A stretch of DNA of 64,000 nt from Serripes groenlandicus (GCA_031761405.1 JASEVX010000011.1:38977700-39041699); one strand, 5' to 3'; counted from the stretch's first letter, positions 31,052 to 43,009 are shown. The notes: a model not told the origin generated them from the sequence alone. Program-made: numbers and translations.

Positions 31052-31974
31052 TTCATCATTGTCGTAACATAGCTACTGCCAGTTAGAATAAATGCATGAA
31101 ACTCAATAATTTGAAATAAACTTTTTTGTTTTTGTTATTTTTTCATAGAAGATGGCATTTCGCGCATGTTGGGTCATACCGAAAGCGGTATATTTCTGGC
31201 ACTGTAGCATATATTTTAGATTTACTTCACGTTTTGCTGTTCGTAGAAAAGAAAATTAATGCCAAAATGACTCTAAACAAATCACCATCCAAAGACAGTT
31301 TTATTTGCTAAAACAATCAAGACCTACTATCTTCGCTAACTATCTGTAATGTAAGTGTAAGAGCAGTATTTACATCTTATCATCCTGTTCCTTTGGCGAA
31401 TCAGTTAACTTAACAAACCTCAACACTTCTATTTTTTATTTTTTTATTTAAATGCAGGAAGTGTATCAACAACATATCCTTGCTGAATTTTAGAATATCC
31501 ATTGAAATCTTGTATTAACTCCTTTACACTTTCACGATAAATATTTCCAAATAAATATTTTCCAGGTGATATATATACACACTCACTTTAAACTCATTTC
31601 AAATTTATTCCAACAATCGTATAACGAACTTAACTTCAAAATTTCAGTAGGAAATCTTTATCTTTTTTGTTATTTAGAAAACCGTTACCATGTCAACATT
31701 GTATATTAATTCCCTTTAATGCCAGCGTAAGTACCATACTACTAGGCGTGGTACAGTTCCATTATCACTAGGCTCTACCAATCGATCCAATACTATCATC
31801 CGTCAACGTGGTAGACTGTGAAAGACATAAACCTTCTCTTCTGTATTGTAAGACTGACCAATTCATGGCCGCCCTTGTCTCATTTCGTGTATCACCTCCA
31901 CCATCAATTGGTGGTCATACATGTACTTGGACTAGTCGTTTCTCTTCTGTAAAAAAAGATTGAAATTGTTATAT
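31052..31974. other. Upstream region of the GPCR exon, no recognised element
   Basis: About 0.9 kb of unique AT-rich sequence should hold the 5' UTR or promoter. I see no convincing TATA box or initiator, and an upstream non-coding exon cannot be excluded. Confidence 0.4.
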
Positions 31975-32140
31975 TATTTATTTCACATTGACAGACGTAT
32001 TTGACGCATCTGCAGTAGACGAAATTTGAAAAAAGTGTTTCAATAATAAAACATTCATATGTAGAGACTTTAGTTTTTTTTGACCAAATGCTTTAAAAGT
32101 CGTCTGCTGCAGATCTGTGGTGTGTAGGAAAGGGTTAGTA
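31975..32140 (+). mobile_element. TTAA-A MITE, copy 21 (hairpin deleted)
   Basis: TTTCACATTGACAGACG, CATCTGCAGTAGACGAAATTT, GTCGTCTGCTGCAGATC and TGTAGGAAAGGGTTA mark it. Confidence 0.65.
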
Positions 32141-32202
32141 AAGATAACCGATGGACAGTACCTTCGGTGGTCAAGAGTACACGTACATTACATTGTTTGT
32201 TT

Positions 32203-32450
32203 TATTTGCATGGAGTTTTACATCGCTTTAAGCATTTTCTTAGTTATATCACGGCGTTTCCATGGTAATTTACCAGTACATCTATTTATCCTGGCATCAG
32301 CGAAACTGTCGAAATGTAAACCCCAAAATCCTGGCTAAGGGAGGAAAGCCATTGTTATCATTTTAAAGTATTTGTTGAGAGCCAGACGGGGATCGAACCT
32401 TCTATTCCGCTCCAATGGCAGACGCTCTTACAATACATCTCGGAGACGGG
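32203..32450 (-). mobile_element. SINE-1 copy d, near full length
   Basis: GGAGTTTTACATCGCTTTAAG, ATATCACGGCGTTTCCATGG, GACGGGGATCGAACCTTC and ATACATCTCGGAGACGG (degenerate A box on the minus strand) are in order. Confidence 0.75.
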
Positions 32451-32629
32451 TGGGAATGTAATTGACTTGGCATCATTGACTTGCAAAGTTGAATTGATAG
32501 ATGCTCATATTTATTTCTATTTGCATCGAAGTATAACTAAACTATGATCGTTACTATGTATTAATTACTCGTGGTCACAGGTTAATCTCTGTTTTCACTT
32601 GTCGCAAAGTCAAACATGTCATATCTATA

Positions 32630-33235
32630 GTAACATGTTTGTTAAATACTAGATACTGTTTTCACAGATAAAGCAGTATTTGTAGAAAGCAGCTCGTATA
32701 TCGAAGGCCTCTATGCTTCCAATACGAATTTTCACCGGTTTCTACACGGTGTTAAAGACATATATATATATATATACTACTGTAGCCTTGATTAAAGCCG
32801 GGACAATACCCTTCTCCGCTCTGAACGTGCAATGTTTGCCAGACGAAAACTGTGCAAGAGAAGCAACTAATGTATTATCATAGACAATGGCTTAAATGTC
32901 CGTTTGCATTTGTAAATAGATCAATCCATAGATAAAGGAGTACACTTATGTTTGTTATATACAGGAATATGTATTTACAGGAAAGCAATATTTATAGAAA
33001 TCAGATTGTAACATCTAAAATAGCCCTCTATGTTTCCATAACGAATATTTATAAGTGCGTACATGATTTGGCGTTAATTACATACTACTGTAAACTTGAT
33101 ACTCAAAATCAGAACCTTCTTCGTGAACCATAATGTTGCTCTGAACGTATACTGTTTGCAAGAAGACAGTTGTGCTAGAAAAATAATCTAAAAATGGCTC
33201 GCATTTGTACATGGATCATCCTATTGAAAACTCTG
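32630..33235. repeat. Diverged ~317-bp tandem duplication
   Basis: CCTCTATGCTTCCAATACG at 32708 corresponds to CCTCTATGTTTCCATAACG at 33025. GCTCTGAACGTGCAATGTTTG and GCATTTGTAAATAGATCAATC also have downstream partners in the same order. Divergence is high, so it is old. Confidence 0.65.
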
Positions 33236-33282
33236 TATACTCTATGGTAAGCAATTGCAAGTTTGTTATTTGTTATCTGTTT

Positions 33283-33502
33283 GTGTGTTTGTTTTGTGTT
33301 TAACACCGTTTTAAACATTGTTTTCAGTTATACCAGGGTGTTGTACCATTTGAGTCACCTTTTCCACTGGTCCTTTTATCCTGAAAACCGTGAGTCAATC
33401 GTAATGCCAACCCCATACAACGGCGGTCTACCCACGGGTTTCCTGGCTTTTCCAAACAAGAAGGCCTTAACACAGTATTTCGAAGCAACTGATTTACTAT
33501 AT
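33283..33502 (-). mobile_element. SINE-2 copy f, first part (split by C3)
   Basis: TGTTTAACACCGTTTTAAAC, CAGTTATACCAGGGTG and TTTCCTGGCTTTTCCAAAC lead to GAAGCAACTGATTTAC. The SINE resumes at 33746 with GACTATTAGCCAATTGGTGG and ends about 33885 with a head containing CGAGCTTTGAACCCGTGG. Confidence 0.75.
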
Positions 33503-33745
33503 CGAGGGTTTGGCGTGAAACGGTTGTAACTTAAAACCTATTTTGAAAACCCTGGTTCAGGGGCAATTTTGACCCCTTTGTAAACAATGCAAATTTAGGT
33601 GCCATTGCTCAGAACGAGCAATGGCACCTAAATTTCCATTGTTTACCAAGAAAAATGATTTAACGCTTTTAAGACGTTATGGCGAGGTGGTTAACCTCGG
33701 TAAAATAGTACCGATTTTAAATACAACCGTTTCACGCCAAGCCCT
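33503..33745 (+). mobile_element. C-family MITE, copy 3, nested in SINE-2 copy f
   Basis: CGAGGGTTTGGCGTGAAACG and TTTCACGCCAAGCCCTGG are the ends, with ATAT outside on each side. The hairpin GCCATTGCTCAGAACGAGCA is perfect. Confidence 0.9.
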
Positions 33746-33885
33746 GGATATAGACTATTAGCCAATTGGTGGACAACGAGTTATGCCTGTCGCATTGCAT
33801 ATTGTCAATCGTCGAAAAGAATGTTGACAGAGCTTAGGATCGAGCTTTGAACCCGTGGATTGACAGTCCCTGTCGCTACCGACTG
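33746..33885 (-). mobile_element. SINE-2 copy f, second part
   Basis: GACTATTAGCCAATTGGTGG, GTCGAAAAGAATGTTGACAG and GATTGACAGTCCCTGTCGC continue the SINE interrupted at 33502. Confidence 0.7.
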
Positions 33886-34147
33886 AAGTACCGGTGCAGG
33901 GAATGCTGAAGCACTACTAGATCATTAGAACCGTTCACTGTGCGTCGAGTTTAACCATCGTGAATGCTTTCCCATGTCTTATGTCACGTATTGATTAATA
34001 GTGGGTAGACAAAACATAAACAGTACGGTTATGTGACCGGGAAATTGGCCGTAGGTGTAAAACTGATACTTGTCATCAATTATACATACATCACCGGTAA
34101 AACAGTCAACATAAATAATTATGAGCCATGTCTATCGAATTGGGATC

Positions 34148-34367
34148 TTATTGACTCTTTCTCACATAGAGCGACGTGCGTGTTGACACCTCTGCAGCAG
34201 AAGACGTTTGAAAACAGTGTGACAAAACAGCCAGTTTCTCCTTTGGCCTCACCTATTTCAACTTTTTTCAATAATCAAACTTTCATTTATAAACATATTT
34301 ACGTTTGTTTAGCTTAGATGTTTTCATATTCGTCTCCTTCAAATGTGTTATATGTGGGAAAGGGTGA
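34148..34367 (+). mobile_element. TTAA-A MITE, copy 22
   Basis: GACTCTTTCTCACATAGAGCG and ATATGTGGGAAAGGGTGAA are the ends. CTGCAGCAGAAGACGTTTG and CCTTTGGCCTCACCTATTTC replace the usual arms. The hairpin core is lost. Confidence 0.65.
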
Positions 34368-34907
34368 ACTCGCCATGAAGGGATTATATGAAGGTAAATT
34401 GACGTTATACTAATAAGGGACACAGTTCTGCCGTTTTATGTCAACAGGTACATCTAGGACTAAATTACCTGTTGACCGTCCAGGTAAGGATGTACAGGCT
34501 CGCCTCAATCTGCACTGTAAGCAGGTGTCTTAAAGGTGCTGAACTCCAGACAATAGACATTATAGTCAAAAATTTAAAACTGTTGAAAAAGGTGTCTTGA
34601 AATATTAGAATCATAATTCTTGGTTAAAATAAGAGCTATGAATTCATTTTCCAGTACCATAAACATCTAAATATTGATCGTTTATGCTTCATTTTTACTG
34701 GATAGACATACCCATTTAGCCAAATTGTGTACATTTTCATGACTTTCAAATGACATTTTTTCAACATTTACTGCCAAAATTGTGTTGAACTATTTATTAC
34801 TCACATTGTTGTCACTATAAGCAATATTTGCAGAACTTTACATTTAAAAAATTTGATCTCCATCTGAAGTTCATTACCTTTAAGACCAAAATCACTAGAA
34901 GCTTCTT
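34368..34907. other. No recognised feature
   Basis: Unique. ACAGGTACATCTAGG...TTACCTGTTGACC at 34444-34478 makes a short inverted pair only. Confidence 0.4.
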
Positions 34908-35137
34908 TTAACCCTTTCCCTCATACAACAATTCTGCAGCAGACGACTTTGAACATATTTTCGCAAAAAATAGAAAATCTCTATAATTGAATGGATACCC
35001 CATGACTAAAAGTGGAATACATTGTGGCAAAAGGAGACATTGCTCGTTTTGAGCAATTTCTTCTTTTGTCACTATGTTTTCAAAAATCCGTCTGCTGCAG
35101 AGGCGTCAGAAAGCGTCTATATGAGGGAAAGGGTTAA
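34908..35137 (-). mobile_element. TTAA-A MITE, copy 23
   Basis: TTAACCCTTTCCCTCATAC and ATGAGGGAAAGGGTTAA are complete. It closely matches copy 18 in sequence and orientation. Confidence 0.95.
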
Positions 35138-35664
35138 AGCTATTGACCACAAGATTGTACAGTTTACTTCATAATCCGAACATTCTTGGTTTTTCTATTC
35201 AAACTATGTTTACAAAACTAAGTGTATATATCTAGTAATTGATTACACTGATGTTTGAGGCTTCGAGCTTTTATGGAATAAATCATGGGAATTTAAATAA
35301 AAACTATTGTTTTAATGGTAGACAGCTTATACGTGACATTTGTGTAGGAATTGATATGCCTTTCAGATATACAGATATACAGATGGTTAGACGTGTAGCG
35401 ACATCAGTTAACTTTTATTTACATCTTCGGACATCAACTGATCATTGACTATTCATGTAACAACTTTTCCCTTGGGCTCGCTGAGCACTCAGTGTGTTTG
35501 TAAAATCTGAATACATCAAGAGAAACCCCATTATATAATTGAACTGTTGTTGAAATGGGTTTAAACCATCACTCAACCCTCACTTAACAACTTTAAGTTA
35601 TTATTTTCCAAATATATATAATGTTATTCCTTTTTGGCAAAGCCTTTATATTGATAATAGGTAG
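35138..35664. other. No recognised feature
   Basis: Unique AT-rich sequence. The 69-codon frame at 35239-35448 has no recognised motif. Confidence 0.4.
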
Positions 35665-35841
35665 TGAGTTTTGACGCATCTGCAGCAGACGACGTTTGAT
35701 AACATTGCGACAAAGAGGAAATTGATCATAATAGGTAATTTCTGATTTGCAAACATTGTTTATAACTCAATTCAAAATTTAAACTTTCATTGATAGAAAG
35801 TGTCTACTGTTTAATCTACGTCTGCTATAGATATGTTATAT
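35665..35841 (+). mobile_element. TTAA-A MITE, copy 24, interrupted by a D element
   Basis: GACGCATCTGCAGCAGACGAC, AAAGAGGAAATTGATCATAAT and CGTCTGCTATAGATATGTTA are kept. The right terminus is cut off where D4 begins. Confidence 0.65.
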
Positions 35842-36103
35842 GAGCCGTCCCGCGAGAAAACCAACATTGTGGACTCTGCGTAAAATATCGACCCGTATCA
35901 GCCTAAGCATGCCGCGCAGGATTACCCGGATAGACACCTTTCGCCTCCTGTGGATTTAATGTTTCAGGAATCATTACTCTATACCTCTTTCCCCCTGAGA
36001 CGAAATGTGTCGGCCCGAATCAGTCTGCGCGGACTGCGCAGGCTGATCTGGGTCGCTACATTACGCAGAGGCCATAATGTTGGTTTCTCTCGCGGGATGG
36101 CTC
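35842..36103 (+). mobile_element. D-family MITE, copy 4
   Basis: GAGCCGTCCCGCGAGAAAACC and TTTCTCTCGCGGGATGGCTC are the ends. The interior TCTGCGCGGACTGCGCAGG is a good palindrome. Confidence 0.9.
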
Positions 36104-36249
36104 AATGATGTGGCCAAATGGTTAAAAGCTTCTAGGTAATGACACTTTATCACATAAAGCTCTCTCTGGAATAGTCAAAATCCCATTACTTCAATATTAT
36201 ATGCCACTACTAGTTTGGTCCCCAGTCTTACTCTCAAGTCTTTGTTACA

Positions 36250-36493
36250 ACGCGGAAACCAACCAACGTAAACAAAAGTATCGATCCGGATCAGCCTAAG
36301 CATGCCGCGCAGGCTAATACGAACAGACACTTTTCGCCTCCTGTGGATTTTTTTGTTTCAGAATCATTACTCTATACCTTTATCCCCCTGAGACGCAATG
36401 TGTCGGCCCGGATTAGCCTGCGGGACTGCGCAGGCTGATATGGGTGGATACATTACACAGAGTCTATAGTGTTGGTTTTCTCGTGGAACAGCT
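36250..36493 (+). mobile_element. D-family MITE, copy 5, 5' truncated
   Basis: The interior begins AAAGTATCGATCCGGATCAG and CATGCCGCGCAGGCTAATAC. The right end TTTTCTCGTGGAACAGCTC is present. The GAGCCGTCCC start is replaced by CGCGGAAACCAACC. Confidence 0.8.
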
Positions 36494-37692
36494 CAAGTAT
36501 ATTGTTGCAAATTCGTAATTGTCAAAAACAAGCGCGATGTCAATGAAATATAAGATTTGTTTTATATGATCCCGATGTTGTACCTCATGATTTAGTATGT
36601 AATATGTCTTCAACCATGAAATACCACTCTCGAGATGGACGATGAAAGCACGACACCCGTAAACACATTAAAATGTTTACCTGCTGTGCTTCCTTGAAAC
36701 ACGTGTACGAAAATCCAATTATGGATTTATCTTCCCCGGTGTATGCTTCATTAACAACCAAACATACGATCACAGAAACGATAGATAAAACCAAAATATG
36801 TATTGTAATTTCACATTATTTATCGATGTTTACAAATGATCAATGTTCAAAAGGATCAAACTTTCATGTTTTCCAAAATGTTACCTATAAAACATAAACA
36901 CAAACCTATCCGAAATCAATAAATGACTAGAGAACACAGATATATCTACTGCAGCTGTTATCTACTGAAACTGAAGTACGTTGAGAAGGTTCTAAAATCT
37001 TAGGTTCCCTTATTTAATCTTTACACTTCAACACAGCTTCACAATTAGACACATAGTCAGAACACACTTATGCATGTTACAACTGCCGTCATAAGTAAAC
37101 TAAATGCCTTTAAGAGACTCGAAGCACATTTTTTCCATACACCTTTAAAAACTCAATGTATAATATGTGTATGAAGAAAACACACCTATAGATATATATA
37201 CAATACAACTGTTATCACAAACAAGTCAAATATATTTTCCGATATACTTCTTTCACGACAGCCGCTGAGTCCTACAGTATCATCCAAGCAATTTACCGTT
37301 TTAATACAGTGATACATGCAGTGGACGTATAGAGATAATTTTCAATATTTATGTAGCATCCTCGTGACTGATCGATCAGCAAGTGTCTTCACGTCTATTT
37401 CTTTTATAGCAACCTTGTTACCATGGTAATGGGATGCAGACATGCCGTTATATGATTGGTGGTTTCCATGATGGTTGACTTTTGACAAGAATCACATGAG
37501 TCCAGATACGTTGACCTTAAGATATATTATTTAACCGTTTACCTTCTGTGATATATTGATAGTCGGCGTTCGAAGAAGGAATGACTCGAATCCCACGAGC
37601 TTACATCTTGGTCACAATTAATTCCTTATTAAATGAATGATTTATTACGTGTAATGTGATTAATGTTCGTAAGAGTTGCTTTTTGTTTCAAT
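36494..37692. other. 1.2 kb without recognised repeats
   Basis: One of the two emptiest stretches. A minus-strand frame near 36681-36817 has a hydrophobic start and ends at CAG|GTAAAC, but there is no in-frame ATG, so it is not called a gene. Confidence 0.4.
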
Positions 37693-37800
37693 GATTGATT
37701 TATAGGGGGTTAATGCCGTTTACAACAGTTTTCAGTCATATCACGGCGGCCTGTTACTGACTTTCTCACAACAATGCTCCACGCAGCAGTCTTTAAGTAC
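37693..37800 (-). mobile_element. SINE-2 3' fragment (copy g)
   Basis: ATTGATTTATAGGGGGTTAA, GCCGTTTACAACAGTTTTCAG and CATATCACGGCGGCC are the tail and body. It stops after CACGCAGCAGTCTTTAAG, before the head. Confidence 0.7.
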
Positions 37801-37828
37801 CACGGAGTTTCTGCCCGTGCTTTGTTAA

Positions 37829-37988
37829 TGAAAGCTTCTACAAGCTTGAACGTAGTTATAAAGTGAAGGTTAATTAAATAAAGCTTCTACAAGCTTGTAC
37901 GTAGTTAGAAAGTGAAGGTTAGTTTATTAAAATTTCTACAAGAGTGTACGTCATTAAAAAGTGAATTATAATTAATAAAAGCTTCTTT
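37829..37988. repeat. 49-bp tandem repeat, ~3.3 units
   Basis: AAAGCTTCTACAAGCTTG starts at 37831 and 37880, and degenerate copies start at 37929 and 37978. Each unit contains an AAGCTTCTACAAGCTT near-palindrome. Confidence 0.9.
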
Positions 37989-37989
37989 C

Positions 37990-38145
37990 CTTGAACTTTT
38001 ACGCAGCTTTCAACAATTTTTCAATTGAATCACAATTGAGTTACTCTAAATGCTTGCCCCACACTCCTGAGCACAAAGGACGAAAATACACTACTTACAA
38101 GTTTAAAATCTTAGTATGACCCGGCTGGGAATTGAACCCTTGTTA
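37990..38145 (-). mobile_element. SINE-1 copy e, diverged
   Basis: TTTTACGCAGCTTTCAACAAT, CACACTCCTGAGCACAAAGG and GACCCGGCTGGGAATTGAACC are in order. The A-box half is absent. Confidence 0.65.
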
Positions 38146-38937
38146 CATTTTTACTTAAATATATCTGCACTTTGATCCGTTCGAAGTTGATGTTGTCGAG
38201 TTATTATATCGTACGAATTTAGAGTAAGATGCGCCAACACGTAGACCCGTGCTAGTCAAATACGTAATGGTGTGTTTTCCGTTAGCGAGTATAAAAGTTC
38301 AGAATATGCATATCTGTATCAGCCATACTTCATATCGGGGTATAATCTTTCCCTTTATTATTATGAGTTGGAGATTAAAGCTTCCTGATTTAATAAAATC
38401 GAGTGAGAGAGAATAAATCAAAGCGCCGAAGGCACAGTAGTGGCGATCGTGTAGAGAATCCTGCAAAGTAACAAGCAGTATCCCGGAGTACATGTATCCA
38501 CATGTAGATTTTAAAATCAACAGGACCAAGATCATCCTAATATATCACCTTCTAACACCTAAGTGATGACATAGTAGTTAATGGGCCCAGAAAACGTAAA
38601 TGAAATGAAAGCTGTTGATTATTACAAGCAACAAACCCCTAAACTGTTGACAATGTCCTGGCCGGAGAAGTCAGTCCTATCAAACAGTACTCATTTTGAC
38701 TTTTGACCTCTACGTGTGACCTTAACATTTGAGATACAGACCTGAATTTTGTGCACGACACACCACCTCATCATGGTGCACTTTTGTGCCAATTTTCTTA
38801 GAAAACCTATTATTCATGGTTAAGATGCAAACAAACAAACAAACAGATTCATGGACGCACTCACCGAACCGCCATTGTGACACTTATATGTCGAGCTCAC
38901 CAAAAGCGGACTCGACAACTAGTTATTTCAGACAGTT
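38146..38937. other. No recognised feature
   Basis: About 0.8 kb of unique sequence with a short (AAAC)n at 38828-38843. Confidence 0.4.
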
Positions 38938-39136
38938 GATGCCGAGCGCGAGGGTAAACAACACTAACCAACAACAACAACTTGATCTTGATTGCTCGCC
39001 AAATGGCATTAATGCCGAGCGCGAGGGTAAACAACACCAACCAACAACAACAACTTGATCTTGATTGCTCGCCAAATGGCATTAATGCCGAGCGCGAGGG
39101 TAAACAACACCAACCAACAACAACAACTTGATCTTG
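38938..39136. repeat. 73-bp tandem repeat, ~2.7 units
   Basis: GCCGAGCGCGAGGGTAAACA starts at 38941, 39014 and 39087. Units also contain CAACAACAACAACTTGATC and GCTCGCCAAATGGCATTAAT. Confidence 0.95.
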
Positions 39137-41009
39137 CTTCTTGTAAGATCATGACAATAGATGCTCGGCCCACATTTGAGACACGAAGAAGGCTAATGTT
39201 TACATTTTTAACTCAATTACATATTAGTTCGATAGTTCTAAAATCTGAGTATCAATTTTGTACTAAAATAGCACTGACATTAGTATTGCTAACCATGTCT
39301 CTGCAGAAATGATGGAACTGTTTGGCGGTAAATGTTTTCAATTAAGGATTTCTGACGTTCTGCCGAAATCTCCCTATATATTGTTCTTCTTGTGTCATAG
39401 TACAGTGGCTATTGTTACCACAATCACCACAATAAAACAAGCAGGTCCTTTCTGTCTCGATGATTTTAAACACTCAGCGATTAGTTTCGTTCGACAAAAT
39501 TAATTGTCACTAAGACATAAATTTTGAACAAAGAAAAATCTAATATGCCTATCTTAATGTACATCAAATAAGGCTTCACCAGAGTTCTACGCAAGGTCTT
39601 TAATTATGATCCGAAATACTTATTCCGTCTTTAACCGTATTTGATTGGTACTCGAGACAAACGTCTCATTGAGACGATTCTTTTGAGTAACAACACTTTA
39701 TGGTATGGTTTTATTGGTAAGTTTGGGGAAATCGTGTTTAGAGAACCCTCTTTATCAAGTTTTCCATGTTTCGAGTTTTGATCAATGAGGTCTTATTATG
39801 TCTTCTATAAAGGAGCCACGGTTAACGGCCATATCAATTAGGAGGATTTTAAATAAATATTAAATGCGATTTCATAGAATTGTTCTATTGTCAAATCTTG
39901 CTCATATCAAAGTTCAAAATTGTCCCATGTATAGATGGCTTGACTATGGCCAGATTGCAAAGACTCCAAAGATCCTTTTAAGACATATCCGATTCAGGAA
40001 TTGGAGGATCAACAATTGAAGTACCAAAGGTCGTTTTTTAACGTGATGTGATGCAATCAAATGTGAAAATAGGTCGTGCTTATAATTGCACAAATTGTGT
40101 TTTTAATTCCAGTTCACAATTGTTGATACGTGAACACACACGATCCATGTTGGCTTAAACCTTGTTACATCTTGCTACAATATGTAGTATCAACAGCCAT
40201 TTCAGCCATCGAAATATGTATTTTCAAAAATATTAAAAACCTTAGAAATATTCTTAGAAATTTAGTTTCGTCAGATTTGGCTTTAATGATACCAGTCGTA
40301 ATTAATTGAATGAGTGAATGATGATCAAGTCGGGATTTGAACCCTAACCGACCAAATAATTGAAACCTTTCAGGATATTCAAGACCCACCATGCCATTTG
40401 ATGATTAACCTTCCTGACCCGATTCCATTAATGCTTATTTAGACTATTAATAGAATTGAAATGTGATTCGAAACCCTGTCAACCTCTATCGGAATCGAAT
40501 ACAAGGCTGTGATGAGAAACCATAATGGGGTAACTGCTTCTAATATCAAAATAAGTTACCACCCTGTAGCATTTAGCTGTTTTATATGGCATGATGAATG
40601 GGAAGCGGTCATGCTGAGAAAATGGCCACAGCTGTCACCGGGAATGATAGCTGGCACTGTCCCACGCAAATATAATAATTTCTTAATGAGAGAACAATTC
40701 ATTATATTTTGAAAAAAAAGCGCATCAATTTATGAGCGATGCTTGGAAAACTTTTACGAATCTTGGCGCATTTTCGACCAATGCAGATCGAGATCATCCT
40801 TCATATCGACGCTTGTTGATCTGGTAATACACTTTTCGCACAATTAACAAAAGAAGACTTCTAAAACCATGTATGTTTTTGTTTTAGATAGCATGCTTGT
40901 AAAAACGTTGAAGTCGATTCTCCTGGAGCACGGCTCATACGCAAAGTTCATTCTGTAATTATGTTCTTTCTATGTGAAAATGTAACAATAAGAAATGAAG
41001 ATGTCAGTA
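39137..41009. other. 1.9 kb mostly without recognised features
   Basis: Two weak items occur. At 39649-39700, GGTACTCGAGACAAACG and CATTGAGACGATTCTTTTGAG resemble an eroded E hairpin. At 40318-40395 the minus strand has a B-box-like GGGTTCAAATCCC in a tRNA-like context. No gene is recognised. Confidence 0.4.
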
Positions 41010-41160
41010 TTCCAGTTATATCACGGCGAGTTTTATAAAAGATCAGTAGAACTACCGGTATTGGTAGCCTGACACAGGAACATCAGTCGTATTGCAGTTC
41101 CCCAGCCCCCTGCAACCCTGGGCGCAAAGGAGTGAAGCCATTCCAACCATTTGTTATTTG
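41010..41160 (-). mobile_element. SINE-1 copy f, partial
   Basis: TTCCAGTTATATCACGGCGAG, TGCAACCCTGGGCGCAAAGG and GTGAAGCCATTCCAACC match the SINE-1 body. It abuts copy g. Confidence 0.65.
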
Positions 41161-41162
41161 TT

Positions 41163-41427
41163 ATGATTGATTGATTGATTGATTGTTGGTGTTTTACGCT
41201 GCTCTCGAGAATTTCCTGATAACCTGGGTAAGTTACCAATACTACTTGTCCATGGATCCTGACACCAGCCAGTCAATCGTCGTAATGCTAACCCCGCAAC
41301 CCTGATCACCAAGGAGGGCAGCCATTACTACCAGTTCTAAAGTACTTGGTATGATCCGGCCGGGGGATCGAAGCCACGACCTCCCGCATCCGATGCGGAC
41401 GTTTTACCACAATACCACCGGGGCAGT
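41163..41427 (-). mobile_element. SINE-1 copy g, full length
   Basis: (TTGA)n tail, GTTTTACGCTGCTCTCG, GTCCATGGATCCTGACACC, CCGGGGGATCGAAGCCACG (B box) and TTACCACAATACCACCGG (A box) are all present on the minus strand. Confidence 0.9.
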
Positions 41428-41860
41428 TGTATTTGGTATAAAACGACCGGTGAATATTTCTACAGAGGTGCGAAATAAAGTGGAAATTGCGTAGACGTCT
41501 CATCAGGGTTTGCATTGCTTTACGCGCTCTAATATAACATATGAAAAAGCATTCCTGATATAGTTCTCGGGACACTCTAAATAAGGGGATCATGGTAGAT
41601 CGCATTTTGAGAATTCAACAGTGAAGGGGTTAAACAATGTCCAATCAGAAGCCTTATTTGGTGTATGGAGTTTATTTGTGAGCACCGAGAACGGTTTCAG
41701 AGTGTTATAGTTTCGGACCCTCATCACAACACATTATAGATAAACGCTTGATTTTTAACTATTGAAACATTGTATTATATTCTCAGAAGGATGACGTAAC
41801 TGGCTGTGGAACGCGATGGGAGATTGTCTGTGTGAGGCTGTCATATGTCATACTAGTTCT
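41428..41860. other. No recognised feature
   Basis: Unique sequence preceding a TTAA-A copy. Confidence 0.4.
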
Positions 41861-42063
41861 TTAATCCTTTCCCACATTCAACGAATAGGCAGCAGGCGAC
41901 TTTTAAGACACCTCATCAGAACTTTCGAATACTCTCTGTAACTAATAGTCTAATTATTGAATACTATCTCCCATCGTGAGCAATTTCCCCTTTTGTCGCA
42001 ATGTCTTCAAATACGTCTGCTTCAGATGCGTCAGAAGGCATCGATATGTGATAAAAGGATTAA
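41861..42063 (-). mobile_element. TTAA-A MITE, copy 25
   Basis: TTAATCCTTTCCCACATTC and TATGTGATAAAAGGATTAA have both TTAA ends. CATCGTGAGCAATTTCCCC is the surviving half of the hairpin. Confidence 0.8.
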
Positions 42064-42143
42064 ATGCGACTGCTAAAGAAGCTTCAAATTGAAGCCGAGT
42101 ATTCTGTGACATGGTCAGGGTAATGTCCATCGATATCTGTTAA

Positions 42144-42343
42144 NNNNNNNNNNNNNNNNNNNNNNNNNNNNNNNNNNNNNNNNNNNNNNNNNNNNNNNNN
42201 NNNNNNNNNNNNNNNNNNNNNNNNNNNNNNNNNNNNNNNNNNNNNNNNNNNNNNNNNNNNNNNNNNNNNNNNNNNNNNNNNNNNNNNNNNNNNNNNNNNN
42301 NNNNNNNNNNNNNNNNNNNNNNNNNNNNNNNNNNNNNNNNNNN
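42144..42343. other. Assembly gap, 200 N
   Basis: Exactly 200 N, which suggests a fixed-size scaffold gap. The true distance is unknown. Confidence 0.98.
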
Positions 42344-42419
42344 GTCTCCTGTACCAAAGGTCAAGGAGGTTTGATGAGCAGGGTTCCTGCCCTTTTGATT
42401 TTTCCCTACGCCAACGGCA

Positions 42420-42520
42420 CGACGTAATGATATCACTGCAACCCAGAGCGCCAATGCGGAAAGCCACTGTTACCATTTTACAGAATGTGTTTTGACACGT
42501 CTGGGATATCCTTATGACCT
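42420..42520 (-). mobile_element. SINE-1 fragment
   Basis: ACTGCAACCCAGAGCGCCAAT, GGAAAGCCACTGTTACC and TTTACAGAATGTGTTTTGACA match the SINE-1 mid-body. It lies just past the gap, so the rest may be in unsequenced DNA. Confidence 0.6.
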
Positions 42521-42645
42521 CAAACATATATTCTTCAGCTAAAGGTCAATGTTGATGTAAGTCGAACATGAATAACGCATAAGGTTTGTATTTTTAGAGG
42601 TAAGGTCAACACTTAACTCATTTGTTTCCATGCACAGAAAGCCAT

Positions 42646-42874
42646 TTAACCCTTTCCCACAAGCACACGCATTTTGACGCAATAGCAGCAGACGACTTTT
42701 GAAAACATTGTAGCCAAAGGTGAAATTGCTCATGATGAGCAATTTCTCCTTTGGCCACAATGTTTTCAACTTTATTTAACAATTAAGCTATCTTTCATGG
42801 AGATTTTTCAGGTATTTGTCACTATGTTTTCAATATCGTCTGCAGCAGATTTGTTGTATGTGGGAAAGGGTTAA
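42646..42874 (+). mobile_element. TTAA-A MITE, copy 26
   Basis: TTAACCCTTTCCCACAAGC and GTGGGAAAGGGTTAA are intact. The hairpin GAAATTGCTCATGATGAGCA is the same variant as copy 1, as are the AGCAGCAGACGACTTTTG arm and TTATTTAACAATTAAGC. Confidence 0.95.
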
Positions 42875-43009
42875 ATTATTCATAAAAGAGATAATGACGA
42901 TTTATCGAGAAAGAAACTCCCATGGTTACGGAAACCTCATAATTTTGACAGATATATTTCAAAATAGTGAGTTTTCTCTCAAATTCATGGATGTACATTC
43001 ATCTTTCAA

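Noticed and set aside
41163..41427. tRNA genes
   Set aside because: Many good A and B boxes occur, but each is followed by a SINE body and tail or lacks acceptor-stem pairing. None is a credible functional tRNA gene.
42084..42527. Open frames across 42.1-42.5 kb
   Set aside because: They run through the N gap and are meaningless.
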